Assembly (NCBI GenBank): GCA_025201345.1
Contig: JAIXMG010000016.1
Location: 186,001 to 250,000 of the forward strand
Direction: 5' to 3'
From: Thamnidium elegans
Taxonomy: Eukaryota; Mucoromycota; Mucoromycetes; Mucorales; Mucoraceae
DNA length: 64,000 nt
Of the stretch, positions 46,655 to 58,023 are shown in pieces. How positions within the stretch are numbered: the stretch's first letter is position 1; each line of letters begins with the position of its first letter. The notes beneath the pieces are model-generated. The model saw nothing but the letters and a program-made list of their open reading frames with translations, did not search any database and was not told the DNA's origin. The position numbers were made by a program, and so were the translations under genes.

Positions 46655-47453
46655 TATCTCTTCTTTTTTGTTTTACTGTTTTAATTGGTTGAAAATTGAG
46701 AAATAATTTATACCTTTTTTTTTATTGGTTAAAAAATGTTGAAATCCGTCGTTTCCGGTCAGAAGCTCACACTGCTTGTTTTTTGCTGTTTAGCTCCCTC
46801 CCCTCACACCTTTTTTTTTTTTTTTTTTTTTTTTTTTGTAAATGTATAATAATAATAAACATTTTTTTAAACCAAAAACTAAATTTAAAAGCTACCTGTA
46901 AAAAAATGTAGTAGATATTAATTTTACCATAGCAACTAATATAAACTGTGTATGGAAACCGTTGTTAAATTAAACTATGAAATCCGTAAAAGTTAATTAG
47001 CCTTCTTTAAGGCATATTAATGCAAGGTTAACTTGAAGCCTCTCTCTCTTTTTTTTTACGCGGCTTTTTTTACAATAAACTTGGGAAATTTGATCGACAC
47101 TCTTATGATATTGACCAATGTGTGTCGGAGTCAAGCCAAAAAAAAAACCAAATTTCCTGTGACTGTTATTTTACTTTCGAGCTCTTTTGGGCTTCCGCGA
47201 TTCCCAAAGTAAAAAGTTCGAATTGGTGTATCCAAGAATCCTCCTTCAAATTACATCCATCCGTTGCGCGTATGTAGACATAGTCATGTATATATATAAT
47301 AGAAATCAATGCAATCCATCTATCGAAAAAATGATGTGACAGAATAGATCCTCTCCATTCCATCGGCAAAAAAAAATAATTATATATATACATGATTTTT
47401 TCAAAAAAAAGTAGCATTGTGAGACTAATACATTTTCTCTCTTTCAATCTAGC
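46655..47453. other. Intergenic 0.8 kb
   Basis: 3' flank of SPP1 with a T run near 46810-46837, then the promoter of the P1 gene. CTTTCAATCTAG directly before the P1 start (47442-47453) looks like a 3' splice site, so a 5' UTR intron is possible. Confidence 0.45.
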
Positions 47454-47903
47454 ATGTCTGCTGAACTTGCTGTTGTTTACGCCGCTCTCATCCTCGAGGA
47501 TGACAATGTTGAGATCACCGTAAGTTTGTAATTGCTGTAATGGAATAGGATTTTTTTATTGATAAATTTTTTCCATTTTTGCAGGCTGATAAGCTCCAAA
47601 CTCTTGTTGCTGCTGCCGGTATCGAGGTTGAACCTATCTGGTTCTCTCTCTACGCCAAGGCCCTCGCTGGTCAAGACCTTAAGGCTCTTCTCTTAAACGT
47701 TGGTGCCCCTGGTTCCGGACCCGCTGCCTCTGCTGGTGGTGCCGCTGCCGCTTCTTCCGATGCTCCCGCTGAAGAGGAAAAGGTTGAGGAAAAGGAAGAG
47801 TCTGATGACGATATGGGTTTCGGTAAGTTTTTTAGATTGGGAACGTGTTGGTAATATATATATACTCAATTCATTTTCTTTTATTATAGGTCTTTTCGAT
47901 TAA
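47454..47903 (+). CDS. RPP1: 60S acidic ribosomal stalk protein P1
   Basis: Three exons (47454-47519, 47585-47822, 47890-47903) join in phases 0 and 1 to 105 residues. The N-terminal dimerisation helix region reads [20 protein letters not shown] and [18 protein letters not shown]. It is followed by an Ala/Gly hinge and the invariant stalk tail [13 protein letters not shown], whose last four residues come from a 14-base final exon. The tail recruits translation factors to the ribosome. Codon use is much more biased to C-ending codons than in neighbours, as expected for a highly expressed gene. Confidence 0.97.
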
Positions 47904-48091
47904 ACATCTCGTTTCTCAAATTTGCAATAACAAACCACCACAAATCTGTTTTTAATAAATTCTTTTTGTTGCGCGGATGAAATATATATACATAAATGTC
48001 CTTATTTTTTTTTTCTTTCATTTTTTTGTTTTGTACTTTGAGAGTTTATTTCTAAATAACGAAAAAGTCTATAAAGAGGGGAGGAATCAGT

Positions 48092-49445
48092 CTAGTAGAA
48101 TGTGGGGCCACGAGCAACGTCAGAAGTTTTTGCTGAGGTCATAATATCAGTATTGTAAGCAGTAGGGACGTTTTGGTTGTGTGGGTTAATCTCAAGTGGT
48201 TTGGCGTTTTTTAATACTACCAAAAATAAAAAATTAGAGCCGCGTATATACTGTAATAAGTTACTATTAATTTACCTTGAGATGGGACGCAACCGCCATC
48301 CATATGGCTACAGGTACACTCACCACCCAAAAAACTAGGCAAGTTTTCAGGCGCAATTTGCTTTAACAAAGGTTCTTTAAAGTCAGCCCCAATAATTTGA
48401 ATTTTGGCAATAGTCTATTATTATTTCAAGTGTTAATCATCATTACTTTTTTTTTTTTCTTTTTTTTTCTTTTAAAAAAAAAAAGAGGTACTTACTCCTG
48501 GATCTAACCAAGCTTTAACAATTTTCCAAACATAAACAAAGGCACCAGGTGCATTAACAAGGAAAAATTTGTTTAATGTTTCGGGGTAATATTTTTGATC
48601 ACAATCAGCGATAGCACGAATAAATTGTAAAGCAGGCATATGTAATTCTATATAACCATGATAATTAATATATGAATATATATTATTTATTTGTTTACTT
48701 ACGACCCCAACCCATATTGGTACAATCAAAAATAACCGTTTCTCTATTAATATGACGTCCAGCTACTTTAGAGCAATCCTTCATTACAACACGATGTAAA
48801 AATTCATTACAACCAATATGATAACCTTGAATTTCTTCAACGGTTGCATTTTTAGCAATATCCTTTGCTTTATGATAACCCTAATATAAAATGTTAGACA
48901 TGATGTCATAAATCCGGTAGCACTATATTTTTTTTTTCTTTGTCATACCAATCTTTCAATATAAATAGGACATCCTTCTCTATCTACTTTATGAAGACAA
49001 GCACCGCCCATATACTTATTAATTCTAATGACTGACTCGGAGATACCAGGAGCTGATTCCAAGTTACTATCAGGGATACTTTCGTAACCACGAACAGCAT
49101 ATAATACTGGTAACTTATTTTCGGCAGTTGCAACTGGATGATTATTGATATCATTGGCTTTACGCCATTCAATTGTACTCAAGAGTTGTTCTTTAGCTCC
49201 GGCCTAATAATATAAATTTCTTTATAAACAAAAAAAAAAAGAGGGAGGGAATAATAATGACTTACGACATTCCAACTACGAGCAATTAAGAATTGTTCAA
49301 GGTACTAAAAAAAAAAAAAAAAAGTTACTCCATGTGGGTTTATACTGAATATAATATGTCTTACCTCATTAGACACTTGGTATTCAATGTTGCCAAGTTC
49401 TGTTCTAAGTTGTTTAATAAGTTCAGTTTGTTCTTGGGGAGTCAT
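48092..49445 (-). CDS. Sec14-like CRAL-TRIO lipid-transfer protein
   Basis: About seven exons on the minus strand from the ATG at 49445 to the TAG at 48092. The CRAL-TRIO N-helix region contains YLEQFLIARSWNV and LLSTIEWRKANDIN. The lipid-binding domain contains CLHKVDREGCPIYIERL, AGRHINRETVIFDCTNMGWG and then DCDQKYYPETLNKFFLVNAP. WKIVKAWLDP, IQIIGADFKEPLLKQI and LPSFLGGECTC close it. The YPE...L.KF..VNAP and LP.FLGG.C marks are diagnostic of the Sec14 family. Known members exchange phosphatidylinositol and phosphatidylcholine at Golgi/endosome membranes. Which paralogue this is cannot be said. Confidence 0.9.
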
Positions 49446-49747
49446 TTTTTTTTTGTTTATTAAAAAAGAAAGGAAAAAAAGAAGGGGAAAAAAAAAATGG
49501 TTTAAGCCAGCTTAATTTATACCGAATTGGGTTATTTCTGTAACAAAGGAAAATAGATTTTCTGTAGCGATCATCGCTTTAGGGCATTCACAAGCAGCCT
49601 GTAAAAAAGAATCACTAATTTGTAAAATTAATAAAAAAAAAGAAAACTAGTAACATTACATGGATTTACTTTTCTGATAATTATAAAAATAAAATAATAT
49701 AGATGGTAAGAGTAGCCTGTCGAGCAAGCGATTTTAGGTAGTAAATA

Positions 49748-50013
49748 CTATAGTTGACGTAGACGAGTCTGAAAATGTGGTAAATGCTCCAAGTGCCACG
49801 CTTTTATTTTCCTTATTTGTAATATTTATAAAAATAAACTATATAAAACTAATTTAAATTTAAAGTTGCCTTTCCTCTTCATACCTTCAAAAGGCAAGCA
49901 ACTTATCAATTTTTTGTACGTGTTGTGGTAGTTAAGGATGAGGATTCAGAATCGGCTTCTGTACCATGGTATGGGATTTAGCACATTTTCAGACTCGTCT
50001 ATGTCAACTATAG
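49748..50013. mobile_element. Nested mariner-like MITE, 266 bp
   Basis: The first 38 bases (CTATAGTTGACGTAGACGAG...) match the reverse complement of the last 38 with two mismatches. TA lies directly outside each end. A TA target duplication and ~38-bp TIRs are typical of Tc1/mariner-derived miniature elements. No ORF is present. Being inside copy 2, it inserted later. Confidence 0.78.
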
Positions 50014-50149
50014 TAGTGTTTTAGTCTTTACTTTGGACATTGTAAATTTTGTTGTATAGTAGAAGAAAAAGAATAATTTATGCAGGCAGCAATTATTCAT
50101 TTGAGGGGGGGGGGGTATCAATTAGATATGTGGTCTATGGATATTAGAT

Positions 50150-50315
50150 GACAAAAGTTGACAGAGTTGACAAAGTTGACCTTTTCTTATCTGATATCAA
50201 CCTAATTTATGTTTATCTTTTTTGGGTCAGCCAATGACATGCACACAATTTGTCAACTTTTGTAGTTGACAAAGTTAACCTTTTCTTTCCGGGTTTACAA
50301 AGTTTACGGTACACC
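50150..50315. repeat. GTTGAC / GTTTAC repeat cluster inside element 2
   Basis: GTTGAC occurs at 50157, 50166 and 50175 with 9-base spacing. Further down come GTAGTTGACAAAGTTAACC near 50252-50280 and a diverged TTTACAAAGTTTACGG. Similar ACAAAGTTT words recur near 50712. Such sub-terminal motifs can be transposase-binding sites; here this is inference only. Confidence 0.5.
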
Positions 50316-50734
50316 ACCAATGTCAATTTACGACGTAATTTTTTATTTTTTTTGGTGCATCACCATTTACAACAACAGGTACTTTACATGTAAAAACGAC
50401 TTTTTTTTTCTTAATATCGTGAGAAAGGAAATTGCAATATAAATATAACGATGATTAAATAAATCCATTTTATTATGGTTGAATAAACTCCCATTTTATC
50501 ATGATTAAACTAACCTATTTATTCCATCCTTTTTTTTCCTTTTTTTTTCCTTTTTTTTTTTAACAATGAATTCATATAAAAGCAAGTACCTTTTATATAA
50601 TCAAATATTTATATATTTCAAAAGGACCTTCCCTATGATATGGTGGTGTACCAGGGATTTCCCTAAATTGGCACGGGTGGTGTAAATGGTGGTATACCAA
50701 GGATTAACCAAGTTTACAAAGTTTGGATTTTTTT

Positions 50735-51777
50735 TTTTTTTTAGGAATGCGGCCTCTCCTCTCTTTGCGTCCAGGTCCCGACTTAATGGCAAGAAACTCA
50801 TCTGTTATCAAAATCATTACTTCGGCCCTGATCAATGATACAGGTGATTATAATGTTACAGACAGTGAATGGTCTAACGGTTGTCGATCAGATTTAGTTT
50901 TAGAACCGAAATCTCTATCTACTGGTTTATTCCCTATTGTCATTGAATTTCAACAATCAGTGAATAATACCTTTATGAAACGCATCATTAAGTACGCTTT
51001 GCAAGCTTATCAACGCTATCAGATTGATCCTATTATATTTATTATTTGCATGAATAGCGTGTCCAACGACATTGAATCTTTGACAGAACCGAGTCACATC
51101 CTTGGATGTCGATCCTACCCTTGCCCACAGTTGGGCTGGTAAATGCCTGATCATCTCAAAAACAGCCCTGAGCACTCTGACTCCTTTCCCAGCAATCTGG
51201 CCCTTTTGTTGCTTTCGGCTTGTTCCAGACCCAATCCAATAATATAAGCGATCTTGTGTGTGATGATCCTATCATGAGCCATTTGAAAGCTCTTGCATTA
51301 AATCACTATACCAGCCTTATTGGAAATCAAGTCCATCTCGTTGATTTTGTCAAGGAACTGCTCAATACCCAAGAAAAACAATACCAACATCTTTTGACAT
51401 TTGCTTCTCAGCAAAATTCATCTCAAGCCGCCATACAGACATCTATTCAAAATGCCCAAGCCCAAAAGCTTGAATTGAAACGAAAATTCGATGAATTGGA
51501 CGATATGGCCCTTACCTCTACTTTCACTACTGTCCCCAGTACCACATCTTTTGAAGCATCACCTTCTCCCTCACCTTCTCCCTCATATAATGTGGCATCA
51601 TCTACTTTATATCAAAAAGGTATGACGTTTGTTTTGCAGTTCAAGGCAGCCAGAATAAAACAAGGAAAGGAACGTATGGACTGGAAATCATGTATGATGA
51701 TGAGTCTGAAGAACAGATGGAAGATGTGTACGGCGACAGCCCGGAACCAAAAAAAAAAAAAAAGTAATAAAAAATGA
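50735..51777 (+). pseudogene. Element-encoded Rpn-like PD-(D/E)XK nuclease ORF, broken copy 2
   Basis: Two pieces are seen. The first (to 51139) contains MRPLLSLRPGPDLMARNSSV, RSDLVLEPKSLSTGLFPIVI directly followed by EFQQSV, then FMKRIIKYALQAYQRYQIDP and IIFIICMNSVS. A conserved Asp followed by (V/I)EFQ, then a helix and a hydrophobic strand ending in a 'P..FIIC' core, is the layout of PD-(D/E)XK nucleases of the Rpn/PDDEXK_2 type. A frameshift near 51090-51140 breaks it. The second piece (51220-51777) continues SHLKALALNHYTSLIGNQVH and KLELKRKFDELDDMALTSTF to a basic end. A TTTTTTTAG acceptor precedes the first piece at 50741, so an upstream exon is likely. No DDE motif was found. Confidence 0.6.
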
Positions 51778-52047
51778 GTGTACCAAAAAATAAATAAAGT
51801 GTGCCAAATTTATTTTGAAATCGTACCAAAAAAAAAAAAAAAAAAAAGTCAACCGTACCAATTAGACTAAAATCCTATACAGGCTGCTCGTGAATGCGTT
51901 TAATGTAAAAAATAATTCAATTTGGGAAGGTGTCATTGTGTCATGGATGCTTGGCACCTTATATTTGGTGTTTCAACACATGCGTTTTTATTTTTTTATA
52001 ATATTGTATGCAATACGCATCTAGGTTAATATAAATATATATATTTT

Positions 52048-55000
52048 TCAGTTATATGTCATTGCAGTAACAAAAAAAAAACTTACATTGTTTTCAAGCT
52101 CATTTTTCTTTGCTGTGACTTGATAAACAGATAGAAATGTAAAAGACAATCTATACCAGTCGTAACCTTCACTCGTACTAAATAAAACCATATTAGTGTA
52201 TATAATACGTTATATAATAAAGTAAAATATTCTTTACTCGAAATTGCTTGTAACACCTTCGTTCCAAGTAACTACAATTAAATAATAGATTTCGTTCTGA
52301 GGATAATTGGTCTAAACATGTGTAAGTACAATAAGAAATCAGAATAATTATAAAGTAGAGTTATTACATCCTTATAAATTTGTTGATCAATAACGGTATT
52401 TATACATTCATAAACGTCTTTTCTGATTTTTCTACTAATTGTTGTAGACACAAAGATACGAGTCCATTTGGAGTACTCATGAACATTCCTGTCAATTAAT
52501 TTTGTATGAAGATTCTATAGATAGAAAATTTTAAATTACTTCTTTACTGTTCTCCTCCTTTTTTCTAAAGAAAAAGGCAGTTACCTTTAATGTATTGTAA
52601 GCATCTAATAATAGAAATAATGAGTAATACAAAACTTGAAGTGTATTCAATTTCACTCACATTCAAGCGGACAGTTTGTGTCTAATACAACATCAGCTAT
52701 ATACAATATAAAAGACACATAGCTCAAGAGATACGTTTAACCTTTATGCTGAAAAAAAAGAAAGGCTTACCTGCCATATGTTCTAGTATAGGAAAGGGGC
52801 AATCGGGCAGACGACAATGATTCTATTATATTCTAGTTATAAACCCTGTATTAAAATATCAGTAAACTTACCGCAAAGATATCAGTAGCCCTATCAAATA
52901 AACCGAGACGAACGCATAAATTGAGTTTAAGTGAACGCATCACATGATAGAAAGAAGGGTCAGTGGTTTCTTGTATTGGTGTATCAAGTCCATTCAGCAT
53001 ATCCTCATAGTATTGATTACTGTGTCTATTATTATCAAGACCACCAAAGCAAGTAGCCAATAATTTGAATATTTTAATTTGCTCGCTGGTAAAGCTTTTT
53101 AGGAATTCACTTGTGAAACTACGGGAGATCTTTTTTTTTTTAAAAAAAAATAAAATAAAATAAAATAAACTAATGTGAATAAATATATATAAAAAAAAGG
53201 ATATATAGAATATTTACGTTTTCGATGAGTTGAAAAAAACTACGACCTTCCGAGTTTCTTCCGACATTGAAACAAAATAAACCAAGGTTATAAACTGTTT
53301 GTGTCATCCATTGGATATCACTTGAACGTATACAATGCGGCTTCTCGTTAATATCTTTTCCTATATCGTTTACGATACGTAATACGTCTAATGGAAGTTG
53401 TTGGTAATATATATATATATATATATAAAAGCTATAGACTTACCATTGAAGTAAGATATAATCGATTGGAAATGTAGGTCCCTATTAATGATTACTTTAG
53501 TTCATTCTATATATAGTCAAATAGAGAAGAAATATTCTTACTGAGCACGAAGCCTTCCGTCATCTGCTAAATGTTCATAAACAGTCGTCTTGATATGAAT
53601 AACAGCTCTAATCCAGGCATTTAATTTAAAGCCTTTCATTGCAGATTCATCACTTACCTCATGATAGAAACTATGTAATGCACATGATCTTTTCTATATT
53701 CCACAGAACTTTCCTTTTCAATTGACTCTAACGTGTATTGTAAAATATCTTTTGCGACTGAAGCTTCGCGACCATACTATCGATAGCAAAGTTTAAGTAT
53801 CAGTGGTACATAACATTCCTTCTTTTTTTAAATTACCTCGTAAAAGTACTGAATAACTTGTTTCATCATACCATATTTATAATTTGAAGATTTAACCAAT
53901 TTGTTTATTACCACAGGCACAACTAATTATATAAAGTTAAGAAAAACAGTTTATCTGTAATGAGTATCATATAACTTGCCTATCTTTTGCTCGATCTGAT
54001 CTTGAGCGAACGAAAATTTTAAAAGTAGCAAATAATCTTCGGCTGTAGCAGATATGATTTCTGAAGGACTATCTAAACCTTGCTTCATATGATCAAAAGC
54101 TGCGTTAAAATCATTGAGATGTTCGTAACATAGGGAGAGTTTACTAGTAATATAAATATATATATATATATATATATATTAGTAACCGATACAAAATGTA
54201 TCTCTATACTATTAACCTGGCTAGAGCAATAATGTTGTTATTATCAGTAGAAGGTGATAGAATAATACTCATGGTGTACCGATACCAAGGTAAAGCAACG
54301 GAATACATTTTTTTCTAGGATGAAGTTTATTAGATAACTTATTAATAATATAGATATATATAAACTTACGTCGTAAAAATTATCTCCTGTTTTACATAAT
54401 ATCTAATTTTTTTTTTTATAAGGATCCTATTAGAGCTAAGGAATTTAAATATTTTACCATCTGTATCACGCCTAAAGTTATAAATTCCATTTCATCTTTC
54501 ACTAGAAAAATATCTAATTGGTACAGATAATATATGAGTGAAAAGCTGCAAACAGTATGTTCAAGTGAACAAACCATCTAGTGCTAGTCGAAGGACATCA
54601 GGATTAAAATTTGTTGGGTCTTCAAGTGTAAGAACCATATCGGACAATACTTTTATTTTGAACATGCGTATTCTTCCATCCTTGCTTTCAGAGACGCCTT
54701 TTGCCCTTTGAGTTAACAAGTCCAAACCCTCCATTATTTTGGAAATGCTACGTATATATCGATTACGTTAATATTGTTCTTCTCTTTCTCTCTCTCTCTC
54801 TTTATATACCTGACAAGTTGAGTGCTACATATCTTTTTTATAATGATGTTCAAACTAGTAAACGTTAATTTATTATTCTTTTTTTTTTTCGGTTACCGTT
54901 AATAATTACTTTGTTAAATCATTATCTTCTTGTGGAATAGGTATTTTTTCCACAGCTTCAAAATAATCTAGTACAAAAGTTAATAAAAGGGATTTTTTTT

Positions 55001-56654
55001 TCTTTCTTTCTATTGGTAAATACAGTACCATCTTGAAGTAGTCTTTGTTTAATATCTTTAGCTTCCACTAATAAAAGTTTGGAAATAACAAATACTCTAG
55101 CCATAAAATAGCCCAGTTTCTTTTTTTCCTTTTTTTGTATAGTAGCTTATTCAGTATGTATAAACCATAAATCTACTTTTTTTTTAAAAAAAAAAGTCTT
55201 ACTTGTTCTGGAACAGATTTTTCCAAGACCTGTAGTACTTTTGTCACTTGAGCCTCGTTCAATAGTTTATCGTCTTTTATGCAGACTTTTACTAAAAATA
55301 AATACAATATGTTAAAAACGTTTCTTTGTACTTCTTGATTTCTATTATATACTTACACACTAAATCCCTAAAATAACTCTTAAAATATATTCATGTAAGA
55401 TTTCCTGGTATTTTTTCCAAAAATAAAAAAAACAAACTTCGAGACTTGTAGGTACACCCGATTTCCAATCAAGTAACCTATTAAATGAAAGTGTAATCCA
55501 TTCGAAAAGTTCAACAGAGCTTTTAGACGAGCTACCCTCTAACGCGAATGCTGTATTTAAGAAAGCTAGGTATAGATAATCCTAAAACAAAAAGTTATAT
55601 CAAACAATTCATATCCTCATATAAATTTTCTTACGCATTTTATTTCGTATCCGTTGTTTTGAAGAAGAGCAGGGTCTATATCTGTAATATATGTTAGTCA
55701 GAAGATATCATGACTAACATGCTTATATACATACCTAGAGCCTTATTCATAAAATAATTGGAAGAATCCCATTCACTTAATTTGGCCTCCTACTCTGATA
55801 TATTAGTAAGGCGAATTACAGACTATTAAATAGCACTTACAAGCTCAGATTGGTACGCGAAACTTTTCTGTAGGTCTCTAACCCTTTCCGGTGGAATATC
55901 TTGTATTTTCTTGGTATTAAACTAAAAAACAGAAATTAATCGAAAATATATACTTATAAGTATAATATTTACATACACATTGCAGTTCTTGCTTTAAACT
56001 TTTGGCGCTTTCCACATCATCAAAATCTAATTATAGGTTATAAAACCGCGTACCAGTTAAAAAATTATCGGATATACTTTTTTTTATTTTACCTAACCAC
56101 AGTCTAAATACATTTGTCAATATGGAAAGGTATTCCCATTCATTGATACCTGTCCAGGATGGGTTCATTCTAAGGATTTGATAACATGTATCTCTTACTA
56201 TTTTTGGGCAAAAAAAAAGATTAATTAGTTAAACCGTATTATTCTGGCTAAATAAATGCACTTACAAATAGTCACTATAAATTTCAAATCATTATCATTT
56301 TCATATGCTATTTCAATTGAGGAGTTCCATATTTTCACAACTAGAATAATAATGACGACAAAAGATTATATTCTCTTTATATAGTTTTTAATTTACCAAA
56401 AAAAAAAAAAAAAAAAAAAAAACGTACCACAAGTAATCAATTTTCTTCCGAGAGTATCTAATCTGATAGGACCCAATTCTTTGGACCTGTTCCAAACTCT
56501 TTCCACAAACTGTTTATTACTTTTTAACTGGAGTTGGGTTATTGAAGGTATAAGTTCATCTAAAAGAACTATGTAAATGTATTTGAATATATCTGCTTTT
56601 AATACGTGTAAGCTTTTTACAGTTACCTAATAACCCTTCCGGCGACAAACTCAT
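52048..56654 (-). CDS. ZIP4: Meiotic TPR protein ZIP4/SPO22-like, intron-dense
   Basis: A minus-strand gene cut into some 25-30 short exons, starting MSLSPEGLL (56627-56654). Checked exon joins keep phase: QFVERVWNRSKELGPIRLDT, VVKIWNSSIEIAYENDN, LRDTCYQILRMNPSWTGINE. TPR-like helices include ALPWYRYTMSIILSP and ALASKLSLCYEHLNDFNAAF. The segment SDIQWMTQTVYNLGLFCFNV/GRNSEGRSFFQLIEN matches the central SPO22 block (W...T.WN.G.......N...A..FF). The last exons read EGYDWYRLSFTFLSVYQVTA and stop at 52048-52050, or splice out at GTAAGT after residues ELENN. Known ZIP4/SPO22/TEX11 proteins organise meiotic crossover formation on the synaptonemal complex. The exact exon set needs transcript data. 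Confidence 0.6.
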
Positions 56655-58023
56655 TTCCGTTTTTTTTTTCCTCCTATCAAAGAAAACGAGAGAAGGAAGA
56701 AGAAAAAAAAAAGTAAGTTGTCTACTTTCAGTTTTTAAAACTGGGTAATTTATCTGGGAATTTCTCAGAAATAATTTTTCGCTGGCTGTTCATGGAACTC
56801 AAATGTTATAGTTTTCTTTTAACTTGGAAGATTGTTCTGAACGCGAGTTTTCTGGCTTAAAACCCCCCTAAGGACGATATATAGTGGTCAATATTTATTT
56901 TACGTCTTTAAAAGCATATCAGCGTTGAGCTGTCTGTTGTAAATATTATGCGTGCTTGACTTTTTTTTATTTTTACTTCTACTTAATATTTTGGTTACAA
57001 CAATACAATTCTCTTATGTATAACATAACTATTGGTGCTCTTTTTTCTTTTCGAAATTCGAACACAACCCTAAATCTTGCTTAAAGTCTCCAAGAGATCA
57101 TATATTCCGTTTTTTTTTTTAAAAAAAATTCAAGTATCGAGGAAGGAATATGCATGTATTACGTTCAATCAGATCTCTCGCTTATACTTATTTACGCTCT
57201 CAGTGACGTCTATATTATTACCAATATATTGTTCGCAGTAAATGATATATAATAACTTAAATATGTCACGAAAAAAAAGAACTTTTCCTTTCTCAAAGCA
57301 CAAAAAAAAAAAAAAAAGCAGAATAATAAATGAAAGACTTTTTTTAAAAAAAATATCGCAATAAAAGAAGATCTATTTATCCATGACCTCTTTATTTGTC
57401 GTGGTGTATTATACTACAATTCGCTTTACATGTACGTTAGTTAATAATTTTTATACACGTCTGTTCCTATTGCTCCGACAAGTTTATATTATAACCACAA
57501 CCAAAATACTAGATTCGATTGACGTAAATGTTTGTCGCGTGTCTAATACCCGAAATGTATATATTATAGGTTTTAGTAATATTTTTTTTTTCTATTGAAC
57601 CTTAACCATATAATTGAGGTTGTACAATTCCGATCTTTCAGATTGCACCTTTTAATGGGGGAAAGCGGTACTTTGTTTTAAAAAAATATTTATTAATATG
57701 TTTTTGCCTTTAATTAGTAGAATAAATGATACCAATGGGCATAGTTTTTTAATCGTGATTATTTTCAAACTCGATAACTAAATATATATATATATATATA
57801 TATATATTCAGTGACATCACACAAGTGTTAGTTTATATTCATGCAATAACTAAATTAATTTTTTTTAAAAAAAAAACGTTGTCGTACACAATAGGTTGTT
57901 AGAACAATACAATGCCAAATTTAATACCACTTATTTTATTCAATTATGTTACAAGAGAGTGTTTATGTTTTTTTTTATACAATAAAGCATAATTCTTAAT
58001 TTTTTATTTAATGTACAATTCAA
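56655..58023. other. Intergenic 1.4 kb
   Basis: Promoter side of ZIP4 and 3' flank of the Zn2Cys6 gene. AT-rich, with TATATA runs near 57783-57807 and A/T runs. A plus-strand ORF at 57383-57598 has no coding character. Confidence 0.45.

Larger units (their letters stand above)
49582..51899 (+). mobile_element. TIR element copy 2 (2318 bp, TTA target duplication)
   Basis: The left end GGGCATTCACAAGCAGCCTG at 49582 equals the ends of copy 1. The right end reads ACAGGCTGCTCGTGAATGC to 51899 and is slightly decayed. TTA flanks both ends (49579-49581 and 51900-51902). The last ~1 kb is homologous to copy 1 in the opposite orientation. The first ~1.1 kb is non-coding and holds a nested MITE and GTTGAC repeats. 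The element ends about 150 bases from the 3' end of the ZIP4-like gene. Confidence 0.85.

Noticed and set aside
47166..47447. 93-codon minus-strand ORF upstream of the P1 gene
   Set aside because: No domain, poor composition, and it covers the P1 promoter.
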